In this document: positions 8,081 to 15,823 of the stretch, one piece after another
Layout: every line of letters starts with the position of its first letter
Numbering within the stretch: the stretch's first letter is position 1
NCBI GenBank assembly: GCA_023418755.1
Contig: JAEZZE010000461.1
Span: forward strand, 1 to 26,479
Origin: Bacillota bacterium
Lineage (GTDB): Bacteria; Bacillota; Bacilli; Paenibacillales; Paenibacillaceae
DNA length: 26,479 nt
Reading direction: 5' to 3'
Notes under the pieces: model-generated
What the model saw: only the letters and a program-made list of their open reading frames with translations
Database searches by the model: none
Told to the model about the DNA's origin: nothing
Program-made: the position numbers and the translations under genes

Positions 8081-8118
8081 ATGGGATAGTCCCATCTCGA
8101 CTCTGGTCTATTATAGAC
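8081..8118 (-). terminator. Two short hairpins after the fucosidase gene
   Basis: GTCTA/TAGAC (8106-8110 and 8114-8118, overlapping the stop codon) and ATGGGA/TCCCAT (8081-8086 and 8090-8095), each with a 3-nt loop. Neither has a clear U-run. They may end or protect the fucosidase transcript together with the GC-rich hairpin at 8007-8040. Confidence 0.35.
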
Positions 8119-9518
8119 TAAAAATTCAGATTCATCTGTACAGGAACGCGAGACGGTATCACCGGTTGGAACGGTTGATTGCTGGCAGGCGTCAGCTTAA
8201 CGACAAAGGCATGTTCTGTCGGGATCGGCCTATCAATGCGGATCTTCAAATGATCTCCGATTTGCTCCCAAGCGAGAGGCGTTGCCGATTCGCTTCCCAA
8301 CAACGTGATATCCGTCCCGTATTCGGCGACGAGAGACTCGATTGTAAGATGATCGGATTGAAGCTGTCCCTTAACCAGAGCATAAAGGCTATCGTCTTTC
8401 TTGGTAAACGATACGTTTAATCCCTCGCTCGTCTTGCCGTCCGGCCTCTTCCATATCCGCGTATCGAAGATGGCTTCCCCGCAGACGCTTAACCACGCCC
8501 CGAGCTCTCTCAGACGAGTCGCTTGAATGTCCGGAATCGTGCCGTCCGCTCTGGGCCCTATATTTAGTAGTAGATTCCCGTTTTTGCTGACCACGTCGAT
8601 TAACAAATGGATAAGCTCGGGAGCGGAGATGATTTCCTCTTCCGACTCGTTCCGGTTATACGCGAAGGAATGTCCGATGCCGCGGCAGGTTTCCCATTTG
8701 TAACCGACCAATTCGTCCACCGATCCGTATTCCCTTGTCACAAAATCGGCCCACTCATAGTTCCAGCGATCGTTAACGACGCCGTCTTTGTTCTTGTTAT
8801 AGTAATAGGAGAAGAGATGGGGAAGCGTAATTTGCCCTTTCGAAGGCCAGCCGATATCATTCCAGATCACATCCGGATTGTACGTGTCGATCAGCTCCAT
8901 GACCTGGTTGTAAGCATAATCGGCATAGGAGTAGGTGTTCGGATAGATCTGCTGCAAATAACGCATGCTCGGGATCGGACCCTCGGTGTACTGCCAGTCG
9001 AACAGACCGCTGTAGTATAAGCCCATTCGGATATCGTTGCTCCGAACCGCTTCCGTCAATTCTCCGACGATATCCCGTTTAGGCCCCTTATTCTTTACGG
9101 AAAACTCCGTATGCCGGCTTGGCCATAAGCAGAAACCGTCGTGGTGCTTCGTAACCAAATTCACGTAACGGGCGCCGGATTCCTTGAACAAGCGGGCCCA
9201 GGATCGAGGATCCCAATTCTCGGCAAGCCACATCTCCGCGAACCGATTATAATCGAAATCGGCCCCGTAGGTTTGGCGGTGGTACTCTTGAGTCGCCGTC
9301 CCCTCGATTCTCAGAGAGTTCAAGTACCATTCGCTGTACGGCATTTGCTTAAACACTTCATCCGGACCGATATCCCATATACTTTTCTCGGATTGAACGG
9401 CCCAGGCGGGTACCGAGTATAAGCCCCAGTGAATGAAAATGCCGAATTTGGCGTTGTCGAACCACTCGGGAAGCGGACGATTTTTAAGAGATTCGATATG
9501 AGGTCTATAAATGGTCAT
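8118..9518 (-). CDS. Alpha-L-fucosidase, family GH29, cytoplasmic
   Basis: A 466-residue retaining alpha-L-fucosidase. The N-terminal (beta/alpha)8 barrel shows the GH29 hallmarks WFDNAKFGIFIHWGLYSVPA (about residues 19-38), TKHHDGFCLWPS (about 123-134) and NPDVIWNDIGWPS, where the Asp near residue 221 is the expected nucleophile. NGNLLLNIGPRADGTIP marks the end of the barrel, followed by a C-terminal beta domain. No signal peptide is present, so it should act on imported fucosylated oligosaccharides. There are two close ATGs: 9524 is only 3 bases from AAGGAG, while 9518 is 9 bases away and is preferred. The ribosome-binding site overlaps the stop of the permease upstream, so it is the last gene of the operon. 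The acid/base residue is not assigned here. Confidence 0.93.
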   Translation of the reverse strand: MTIYRPHIESLKNRPLPEWFDNAKFGIFIHWGLYSVPAWAVQSEKSIWDIGPDEVFKQMPYSEWYLNSLRIEGTATQEYHRQTYGADFDYNRFAEMWLAENWDPRSWARLFKESGARYVNLVTKHHDGFCLWPSRHTEFSVKNKGPKRDIVGELTEAVRSNDIRMGLYYSGLFDWQYTEGPIPSMRYLQQIYPNTYSYADYAYNQVMELIDTYNPDVIWNDIGWPSKGQITLPHLFSYYYNKNKDGVVNDRWNYEWADFVTREYGSVDELVGYKWETCRGIGHSFAYNRNESEEEIISAPELIHLLIDVVSKNGNLLLNIGPRADGTIPDIQATRLRELGAWLSVCGEAIFDTRIWKRPDGKTSEGLNVSFTKKDDSLYALVKGQLQSDHLTIESLVAEYGTDITLLGSESATPLAWEQIGDHLKIRIDRPIPTEHAFVVKLTPASNQPFQPVIPSRVPVQMNLNF

Positions 9519-9531
9519 TTGCATTCTCTCC

Positions 9532-10365
9532 TTAACCTTTAACGGCTCCGGCGCTTAAGCCGCCAATTACTTTTTCCTGCAGAAGCAAGTAAATCGTGAG
9601 CAACGGAATGATCGAAATAATGATACACGCGAAGATCGGACCATACTCCACGCTTTGCCTTCCGACGAAGGCCATCATCGCCAAGGTAATCGTGTACATC
9701 TCCTCTTTCGAGAGGAAGATAACCGAGAAGATAAGATCGTTGTAGATGTACAGAAACACGACGATCGCGGTTGTGGATAGAATAGGCGCGCTAAGCGGCA
9801 TGATGATTTGGAATAATAGCCGTACCGGCCCGCATCCGTCGATTTTGGCCGCCTCATCGATCTCCTTGCTGATCTCCCTCATAAATCCGGTGATCATAAA
9901 GATGGAAATGGATAATTGGAAGGAAACATATAACAAGATCATCGTGACGTAGCTGTTCTGACCGTTGAAAGAGCTGACCAAGCGAAGCAACGGGACGATC
10001 GTGCTATGAATCGGAATCATAAATCCGATAATGAAATAGAAGTAGACCAGATTGTTCCACTTAAAGGCATACCGGGACAAAACGAAAGCCGCCATCGAAG
10101 CGATAATAATGAGCAACAGGGTAGACACGGAGGTAATGAACAAGCTATTAAACAGAGCATTGCCCATATTCGCCTTGGTCATCGCCGCCGCATAATTATC
10201 AAACTTCAGCACGGACGGGAGCCGGAACATTTTTTCGTAAAAGATATCCTCGTTTCTTTTGACGGAAGAGATCAGCACGAAAATCAGCGGAACAAGTGTG
10301 ATTATGGACCAGACGATCGCAAAAGCATACAGCGAGACGGATTGCATTCGTTTTCTAGCTATCAT
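9532..10365 (-). CDS. Carbohydrate ABC transporter permease, MalG type (operon 2)
   Basis: A 277-residue CUT1 permease with six predicted membrane helices and the EAA loop EAAKIDG at 171-177, followed by IIMPLSAP. It ends IGGLSAGAVKG, a common terminus for this subunit. The ATG overlaps the stop of the previous permease by 4 bases (ATGA at 10362-10365), so translation is probably coupled; the ribosome-binding site is otherwise weak. It works with the permease at 10362-11234 and the lipoprotein at 11313-12626. Its fucosidase neighbour suggests that the imported sugar carries fucose (inference). Confidence 0.93.
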   Translation of the reverse strand: MIARKRMQSVSLYAFAIVWSIITLVPLIFVLISSVKRNEDIFYEKMFRLPSVLKFDNYAAAMTKANMGNALFNSLFITSVSTLLLIIIASMAAFVLSRYAFKWNNLVYFYFIIGFMIPIHSTIVPLLRLVSSFNGQNSYVTMILLYVSFQLSISIFMITGFMREISKEIDEAAKIDGCGPVRLLFQIIMPLSAPILSTTAIVVFLYIYNDLIFSVIFLSKEEMYTITLAMMAFVGRQSVEYGPIFACIIISIIPLLTIYLLLQEKVIGGLSAGAVKG

Positions 10366-11234
10366 TTTCGACTCATCGCCTTATTTAATAGGATGCTGCC
10401 CAGCAGGGAGAGAACGAGGATCGCCACCCCGATGCTATTGCTGACCCCGAAATTGTTATATCGGAAACCTTCGTAATACAGAAGCGTCGCGGGAACGTCG
10501 GAGGCGTTGTTCGGTCCTCCCTGAGTCATGACATAGATGATATCGAATACTCTCAACGACCCCGTTATGGCAAGTACACTGAATATTTTGAAAGATTCGT
10601 TCAGCATGGGGATCGTCACGTATCTCATCTTCTTCCAGCCTATGGCTCCGTCCATTTCGGCCGCTTGGTTAATCTCTTCCGAAATATTCACCAGTCCTGC
10701 GGAAAAGATCATCATGTTGAAACCTGCCCAAATCCACTCATTCACGAAAACTACGCTGAAGATCGCCAAAGTCGAATCGCCCAGCCAGTTTTTCGCCCAT
10801 GCGTGCAAGCCCATATTTTCGAGCAGCAGGTTGACTAATCCGCCGTTCGGGTACAAAATAAATCCCCACATTAATCCAACGGCCGTCAAAGGCAGAACGA
10901 CGGGAATAAAAAAGGCCGTTTTAAAAAATCTCCTCATTCGGATCTTGCTTGTTATAACCAAGGCGAGCGCAAAGGAGAGCGGCATGAGAATCACGAAGCT
11001 CCCGACGATGAACCAGAAAGAGTTCAACAACGATTTCCAGAACACCTTGTTGCCGATCATCTCGACGTAATTGTCCCAGCCGATATACCGCATCGGCGAT
11101 TTCATTACGCCGTTCCATTCGAAAAAGGACATATAAACCGTTTGCACGATCGGATTAATCAAGAAAATCGTGTATAGCGCGATTGCCGGAAGTAAAAAGA
11201 GCGTCGGCGTGAGATAGAACTTTATTCTGTTCAT
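10362..11234 (-). CDS. Sugar ABC transporter permease, MalF/UgpA type (operon 2)
   Basis: A 290-residue integral-membrane subunit. It starts MNRIKFYLTPTLFLLPAIAL, with the first helix at about 8-27. The EAA loop is QAAEMDGAIGWKKMRYV at 190-206, and the later segment YVMTQGGPNNASD is typical of MalF-type permeases. AGAGGG lies 9 bases before the ATG. It is shorter than MalF proper because it lacks the large periplasmic insertion, as is usual in Gram-positive sugar importers. A stem-loop at 11267-11295 separates it from the binding-protein gene. The operon has no ATPase gene. Confidence 0.93.
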   Translation of the reverse strand: MNRIKFYLTPTLFLLPAIALYTIFLINPIVQTVYMSFFEWNGVMKSPMRYIGWDNYVEMIGNKVFWKSLLNSFWFIVGSFVILMPLSFALALVITSKIRMRRFFKTAFFIPVVLPLTAVGLMWGFILYPNGGLVNLLLENMGLHAWAKNWLGDSTLAIFSVVFVNEWIWAGFNMMIFSAGLVNISEEINQAAEMDGAIGWKKMRYVTIPMLNESFKIFSVLAITGSLRVFDIIYVMTQGGPNNASDVPATLLYYEGFRYNNFGVSNSIGVAILVLSLLGSILLNKAMSRK

Positions 11235-11266
11235 AGGCTTTTCCCTCTAATCCGCTTTGGCGTTCG

Positions 11267-11295
11267 AGGGGCGAAGCCGAAATCCCTCCGCCCCT
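11267..11295 (-). terminator. Stem-loop between binding-protein and permease genes (operon 2)
   Basis: Arms AGGGGCG (11267-11273) and CGCCCCT (11289-11295) form a 7-bp GC-rich stem with a 15-base loop in the 78-base gap after the lipoprotein gene. It has no U-run, so it is more likely an mRNA-stability or processing element than a full terminator. It occupies the same position as the hairpins in the other two importer operons. Confidence 0.4.
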
Positions 11296-11312
11296 GCCAC
11301 TGCCATAGCCGG

Positions 11313-12626
11313 TTACTTGCTGCGTTTCTGAATCTCGTCGGCGACATCTTTAGCGGCGGCCTCGGGCTTGGAGCCCGCGATCATGCCCTGAAGCGCGTTA
11401 CGCAGCTTGTCTTCCACTTGCGGCAACGGATCATAGGTCGTCACATCGGTGTAGAAAGACTCGGCTTGCGCGATCAACCCGTTGAATTCCAAGGTTAACG
11501 GATCGATCTCCGACGACTCGTCCAGTTTTACCGGATAGACGCCGCCTTTGCCTTTATCGCGAGTTAAGCTGAACATTTCCTTCGAGGTCAGAAATTGCAG
11601 CAGCTTGATGGTCGCTTCGCGCTTTTCGCCTTCTAGCTCCTTGGAGATCGAAAGCCCGCTTGCCGCTCCGCCCATCCAATGATTCTGATTGGCGGCCGCA
11701 TCGTCGTAATACGGGAAGCTGAAGATCCCGATTTTATCCTTGATCGAGGCTTGCGTTGCCCCCGGCAGATACCAGCTCCCGTCCATATGCATGGCCGTCT
11801 TCTCGTTCTCGAACAAGGCGATCTCCGCATTGTAATCCACGCCTACGGCATTAGCCCCGAATATTCCCTTATCGTTCATGTTTTTGATTTCGTTAAACAC
11901 GTCCACGATTTCCGGATCCGCGTAGCTCGCTTTTCTGGAAGCCAGATCATCGATGATGGAAGGACCGAATTTCTTGTAGAGAAGATTCGTAAATACGTGA
12001 GCCCCTCTCCAAATATCCTTCTCCCCCAAAGCCATCGGAATGATGCCGGCTTCGTTCAACTTCTCCGATACTTGGTAGAACTCGCTTAACGTCTTCGGAA
12101 CTTCTACTCCCGCGCTCTTGAATAATTCTTTGTTATAGAAGATGACGACGCCGTAGAATTCATTCGGAACCCCGTATACGCCCTCCATGTCCTTATACAT
12201 CCAGTTATCCAGCAAGGGAAGGAAGTCATCCTTCCATTCCTTGTTGCTTTCCAGATCCTGAGAAAGATCGGCCACGATTCCGTTCTCCACATATTGCTTA
12301 AAGGCTTCGCCGCCGAAATTCGTGAACAATTCCGGTACATCGTCGGAAGCAAAAGAGACTTTCAATTTATTGTTGTAAGCGGACTCGTCGCTAATAAAAT
12401 CCTGCTCGACGACAATATTCGGATTTTGCTTCATAAATTCGTCAACCCGTTCACGAACGACTTCCCAGTAAGGGCCGTCGATTGCGCGGGCCATAAAACG
12501 AATTTTGATTTTCTCCCCGTCGCTTTGGGTTTCGCCGCCATCGTTCGACGAACACGCGGATAACAATAAGGAGAGTACGAGGATGGATGCGACTAGACTG
12601 ACCGACCACCGTTTGGATTTCAACAC
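11313..12626 (-). CDS. Extracellular sugar-binding lipoprotein (operon 2)
   Basis: Family-1 solute-binding protein, 437 residues. The signal peptide ends LLLSAC with the lipidated cysteine at residue 25, followed by a short Ser/Asn/Asp/Gly linker. IKIRFMARAIDGPYWEVVRERVDEFMKQNPNI is the usual first strand and helix, and the MDGSWYLPGA region forms part of the ligand cleft in relatives. The start is ambiguous: GTG 12626 lies 3 bases after GAGAGGG and the next codon TTG (12623) lies 6 bases after it, so TTG could be the true start. It lies 116 bases after the response-regulator gene, and a dyad at 12665-12685 hints at its own regulated promoter. The ligand is probably a fucose-containing oligosaccharide (inference from the operon). 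Confidence 0.92.
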   Translation of the reverse strand: MLKSKRWSVSLVASILVLSLLLSACSSNDGGETQSDGEKIKIRFMARAIDGPYWEVVRERVDEFMKQNPNIVVEQDFISDESAYNNKLKVSFASDDVPELFTNFGGEAFKQYVENGIVADLSQDLESNKEWKDDFLPLLDNWMYKDMEGVYGVPNEFYGVVIFYNKELFKSAGVEVPKTLSEFYQVSEKLNEAGIIPMALGEKDIWRGAHVFTNLLYKKFGPSIIDDLASRKASYADPEIVDVFNEIKNMNDKGIFGANAVGVDYNAEIALFENEKTAMHMDGSWYLPGATQASIKDKIGIFSFPYYDDAAANQNHWMGGAASGLSISKELEGEKREATIKLLQFLTSKEMFSLTRDKGKGGVYPVKLDESSEIDPLTLEFNGLIAQAESFYTDVTTYDPLPQVEDKLRNALQGMIAGSKPEAAAKDVADEIQKRSK

Positions 12627-12664
12627 GATCCCTCTCTTTCGATTTTTCTCTTGATGTCTGGCTT

Positions 12665-12685
12665 ACAATGGAATCGTATCATTGT
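12665..12685. promoter_or_regulatory. Dyad upstream of the operon 2 binding-protein gene
   Basis: Perfect 6-bp arms ACAATG (12665-12670) and CATTGT (12680-12685) around a 9-base centre, in the 116-base gap between the response-regulator gene and the lipoprotein gene. Position and size fit an operator, possibly for the response regulator encoded next door. I see no convincing -35/-10 pair, which would suit an activated promoter. Confidence 0.35.
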
Positions 12686-12742
12686 GTCGGATAAGGCGTT
12701 AGAGGGGAGATCTTAGTTTTTTGGGACAATCTTCAGATGATC

Positions 12743-13924
12743 TTATTCGGTTTTCTCCCGGTACTCATTCGGGCTCATGCCGGTTTCCATTTTGAAGATG
12801 CGGGAAAAGTAGGACTGATCGGCATATCCGATTTCGTCGCAAATTTGGTAGATTCTGAGCGTGGTATCGCTTAACAGCCGTTTGGCTTCCCCGATTCTCG
12901 CGTCCAATAAATGTTGGGTAAACGTTTTTCCGGTATTGGACTTAAACAATTGGCTTAAATAATTCGGATTCGTATCCAACCTCTCGGCTAGATCCGTGAG
13001 CGACAACTCTTGCGCGTATTCCGTGCGGATTATTTCCAGCGCCTTTCGAATCAATCGACTGTATGCGTAGCCGGATTGAGGCTTAGGCTCATCCGGCTCG
13101 AACCATAAATTCAACTGCCTCAGACTGGCTTGATACAGCTCCGTCACCTCCGACAATTGCTCGGATTCCCCTCCGATTCCGACCTTTAGGGCGACTTTCA
13201 ATGTCGCCTGTACTTGAGTGACGAGCTGATTAATCCGTTCGGTTCCGTCCTTGCTCAACTGGTCGGAAGACGACAGAACAATCGCCGTGACATGATGCTT
13301 ATCGACAATCGCAAAGACGGCGCCGTACTCGCTCAAGCTTTCCTCCAGCAAGTTTTTTATCGAAAATAGCAACAACTTGGCGTTCCAGTCCGGACTCGGA
13401 TCGGGTTTTACGGAAAACAGATGCGCATGAACGAATGTCGGGAATAAGACTTGATCGTAATGCGGAATCGGCTGCTCGTGCAGCAAATCGGCAATCCTTT
13501 TCTCCATCGCGCTTCGATTGCGAAGGTTATGGATTTGCCGCTCTTCCTTCCGTTCCGATATTTTCCGTTCGGCTTTTCGCATGACTTCGGTTAGCTTCTC
13601 GGGCGTCACCGGTTTGACCAAATATTCGAAAGCCCCTTTTTGCAAAGCTTCAACCGCGTATTCGAATTCCGCGTACCCCGTTAACATAATCGATACTTGA
13701 TCGGACTTGAGCTGCGTCATTTCGTTCAAGACCTTCAGCCCGTCCATTCCGGGCATTCGAATATCCATGACTACGACATCAAAAGGTTTGCCGGACTTAT
13801 AAATCTGCAGCGCTTCTTCCCCATCCTCCGCCGTTACGACAGCATAAGACGGATGTATCGCTTCCAACATCTGCTTGAGATAAGAACGTACGAGCCATTC
13901 GTCGTCGACAACCAAAATATGCAT
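12743..13924 (-). CDS. Response regulator with AraC-type DNA-binding domain (YesN-like)
   Basis: A 393-residue regulator. The N-terminal receiver domain (1-120) has the acidic pair D8/D9, the phosphoacceptor D54 in VVMDIRMPGMDG, and K104 in YLVKPVTPEK. A middle region of about 150 residues is poorly conserved, as in YesN-type proteins. The C-terminal AraC-type double helix-turn-helix covers about 288-393 (LSLTDLAERLDTNPNYLSQL and IYQICDEIGYADQSYFSRIF). GGAGGGGGAAAT precedes the ATG. It lies 21 bases after the sensor-kinase gene and upstream of the binding-protein gene. It should activate the importer and fucosidase genes when the kinase senses the sugar or the loaded binding protein (inference from YesMN-type systems). 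Confidence 0.94.
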   Translation of the reverse strand: MHILVVDDEWLVRSYLKQMLEAIHPSYAVVTAEDGEEALQIYKSGKPFDVVVMDIRMPGMDGLKVLNEMTQLKSDQVSIMLTGYAEFEYAVEALQKGAFEYLVKPVTPEKLTEVMRKAERKISERKEERQIHNLRNRSAMEKRIADLLHEQPIPHYDQVLFPTFVHAHLFSVKPDPSPDWNAKLLLFSIKNLLEESLSEYGAVFAIVDKHHVTAIVLSSSDQLSKDGTERINQLVTQVQATLKVALKVGIGGESEQLSEVTELYQASLRQLNLWFEPDEPKPQSGYAYSRLIRKALEIIRTEYAQELSLTDLAERLDTNPNYLSQLFKSNTGKTFTQHLLDARIGEAKRLLSDTTLRIYQICDEIGYADQSYFSRIFKMETGMSPNEYREKTE

Positions 13925-13945
13925 ATTTCCCCCTCCGATTCTGCC

Positions 13946-15694
13946 TTACAAGATGAGAGCGATACGAATTTCTACATGGAGTCCTCCGAGCGCGCTCCGC
14001 CCCATGGTTAAGGATTGATGATCCCCGTATTGATGGAATAGTCTGGATCTTAAATTGCTGATCCCGATCCCGGTATGCAAGTCGAGCTTATCTTTGGCTT
14101 GGTTGTGCATGATATCGTAGATTTCTTGATCGCTTAATCCGATTCCGTTGTCATCGATCTCGAATACCATGAATTGGCCTTGCTTCGATATGACGACCTT
14201 GATGATCCAAATCTTCGATTTCATCGGCTCCAAGCCGTGAGCGATCGCATTTTCAATCAAAGGCTGCAGCAGCAGCTTCATGACTTTATGTTCGAGCAGA
14301 TCGGGATCTACGCTCATCTCGATCCGAAGCTTGGGACCGTATCTGATTTTCTGCAATTCCACGAACCTCTGCATCTGTTCGATATCTTCTTTTAGCGTCA
14401 CCGACTCCATGCCGGGATGAATGCTGTAACGGAGCAATTCGCTCAACGTGAAAATCATATGCGCTACCTTGTCGTTTTTCTCCAACACGGACGTTACGTA
14501 GATCGCATTCAAAGTGTTGTACAGAAAATGAGGACGAAATTGGGCTTTTAACGCGACCAGAATCGCTTCCTTCTCGCTATTCTGTCTGTCGGCCAATTCC
14601 TGAACGGTTGTTTGAAGCCGCCTCAGCATATCATTGTAGCTCTCCATCAGAATCATCATATCTTTGTTCATCATCCCGCCTCGCTCGGGGATCGCGACGC
14701 CCGAATCCAGCTTCCCTAAACGCTTCGTGAGGATACGAAGCGGTCTCGTAATCGTGTGCGAAAAAAATACGGTTAACAAGATCGCGGCTCCGATACCGGC
14801 AATCATGAGGAGCAAGTTTATCCATTTGATTTTATTCAAATCCCTGTTCGCATCCGCTTCATCGACATAAGCGACGATCGTCCAGCCGCTGTACGGGGAC
14901 ACCGCGTGCACAACGTATTTGGAAACTTGATCAAGCGCTAGTTTATTCATGTGCTGCTTATGCGCCCGTATTTCCCGAATCAAGCTATCGTCCGCGACTT
15001 GACCGATTTTATCGAAATCGGTTGCATAAACGATCCTTTCGAATTGATCGATGATTTGCACCTTGCCCGATTCGCCCAAGTTGAAATCGTCCAAAAGCAG
15101 TTCCAGATTTCTAACGGGAAACACAAGCGCGATTTCGCCGATATATTGCAACGTGTTTAAGTTTTTGATATCCCTCAAATTCATGATAGCGTGCGTCGTC
15201 TTTCCCTGAGCCGTAACGTCCGTTCCAAACCAAAACGGACCGCCTTTCTTTTTGCCCGTATCGATTCCCAATCGGCTCTTCATCTCGTCTAACGTCCGCG
15301 GAAGCACAAGATTGCTTGGAGTCGTATACGTCTGCCCGTCCGTGCTCGTCACATGAAACAAATTTTGATCGGAAAACGATATGGCCTGCCCCTTTAAGAA
15401 TCGCTCGATTTCATAAAAAGGAGGCTTGGCCGAGCTTTGCGCCGCAATTTGGGTCAGGTATTCCTGTAGCGTCGGGTGAAACATCATCGTAGTTACAATC
15501 TGGTCGTATTCTTTCATTCGCATGTCTATCTTGCCCTGGAGCTGAATAACCGAAGTCAACATATACTGCGTCGTTTTGTTATAGACCACTTGAGAGGAAC
15601 TTCTAAAGGAAAAGTAGCCATAGAGCGAAACGACCGTCGCGATAATGAGACTGAACCCAACGATCTGCTGCAGCAAGAAGGAAGTTTTTCTCAT
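13946..15694 (-). CDS. Sensor histidine kinase, YesM-like
   Basis: A 582-residue membrane kinase. The first helix is at about 9-29, an extracellular Cache-like sensor spans about 30-288, the second helix is at about 292-311, and a HAMP linker at about 312-366. The His_kinase region has H389 in RPHFLYNTLNAIY. The ATP-binding domain has the N box LLQPLIENAIAHGL (475-488), the G1 box DDNGIGLS (514-521) and the G2-type motif TGIGISNLRSRL (541-552). It belongs to the LytS/YesM group that partners AraC-type response regulators. The ATG is preceded by AAGGAG at 5 bases. It is the first gene of operon 2, just beyond the 58-bp repeat and terminator. No clear sigma-A promoter was found in the short gap upstream. 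Confidence 0.94.
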   Translation of the reverse strand: MRKTSFLLQQIVGFSLIIATVVSLYGYFSFRSSSQVVYNKTTQYMLTSVIQLQGKIDMRMKEYDQIVTTMMFHPTLQEYLTQIAAQSSAKPPFYEIERFLKGQAISFSDQNLFHVTSTDGQTYTTPSNLVLPRTLDEMKSRLGIDTGKKKGGPFWFGTDVTAQGKTTHAIMNLRDIKNLNTLQYIGEIALVFPVRNLELLLDDFNLGESGKVQIIDQFERIVYATDFDKIGQVADDSLIREIRAHKQHMNKLALDQVSKYVVHAVSPYSGWTIVAYVDEADANRDLNKIKWINLLLMIAGIGAAILLTVFFSHTITRPLRILTKRLGKLDSGVAIPERGGMMNKDMMILMESYNDMLRRLQTTVQELADRQNSEKEAILVALKAQFRPHFLYNTLNAIYVTSVLEKNDKVAHMIFTLSELLRYSIHPGMESVTLKEDIEQMQRFVELQKIRYGPKLRIEMSVDPDLLEHKVMKLLLQPLIENAIAHGLEPMKSKIWIIKVVISKQGQFMVFEIDDNGIGLSDQEIYDIMHNQAKDKLDLHTGIGISNLRSRLFHQYGDHQSLTMGRSALGGLHVEIRIALIL

Positions 15695-15764
15695 AGGAGC
15701 TCCTTAGATGTGTCGAAAAGTTTCCGTTCTATCTTCTCACACTCCAATCTGCCCGTCCAACTAG

Positions 15765-15798
15765 AAATCCCCCGCCGCCTGGACGGCGCGGGGGATTT
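15765..15798. terminator. Terminator of the SLH-protein gene
   Basis: A perfect 11-bp outer stem with arms AAATCCCCCGC (15765-15775) and GCGGGGGATTT (15788-15798), plus a 3-bp inner stem, 7 bases past the SLH-protein stop. The symmetric AAAT/ATTT edges could serve both strands. The kinase operon promoter must lie between it and 15695. Confidence 0.7.
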
Positions 15799-15823
15799 CC
15801 GCTGCTAGTTCATAAACTCTACC
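15766..15823. repeat. 58-bp direct repeat, right copy (3' end of the SLH gene plus terminator)
   Basis: This copy spans the last five codons and stop of the SLH-protein gene and its terminator hairpin. It matches 8007-8064 at 56 of 58 positions in the same orientation. Here it is intact within a functional gene end, so this is probably the parent copy. Everything between the two copies is the fucosidase/two-component module. Confidence 0.85.

Noticed and set aside
8065..15765. Insertion-sequence or prophage origin of the fucosidase module
   Set aside because: No transposase, integrase or terminal inverted repeats are visible; only the 58-bp direct repeats support insertion, so it is not annotated as a mobile element.
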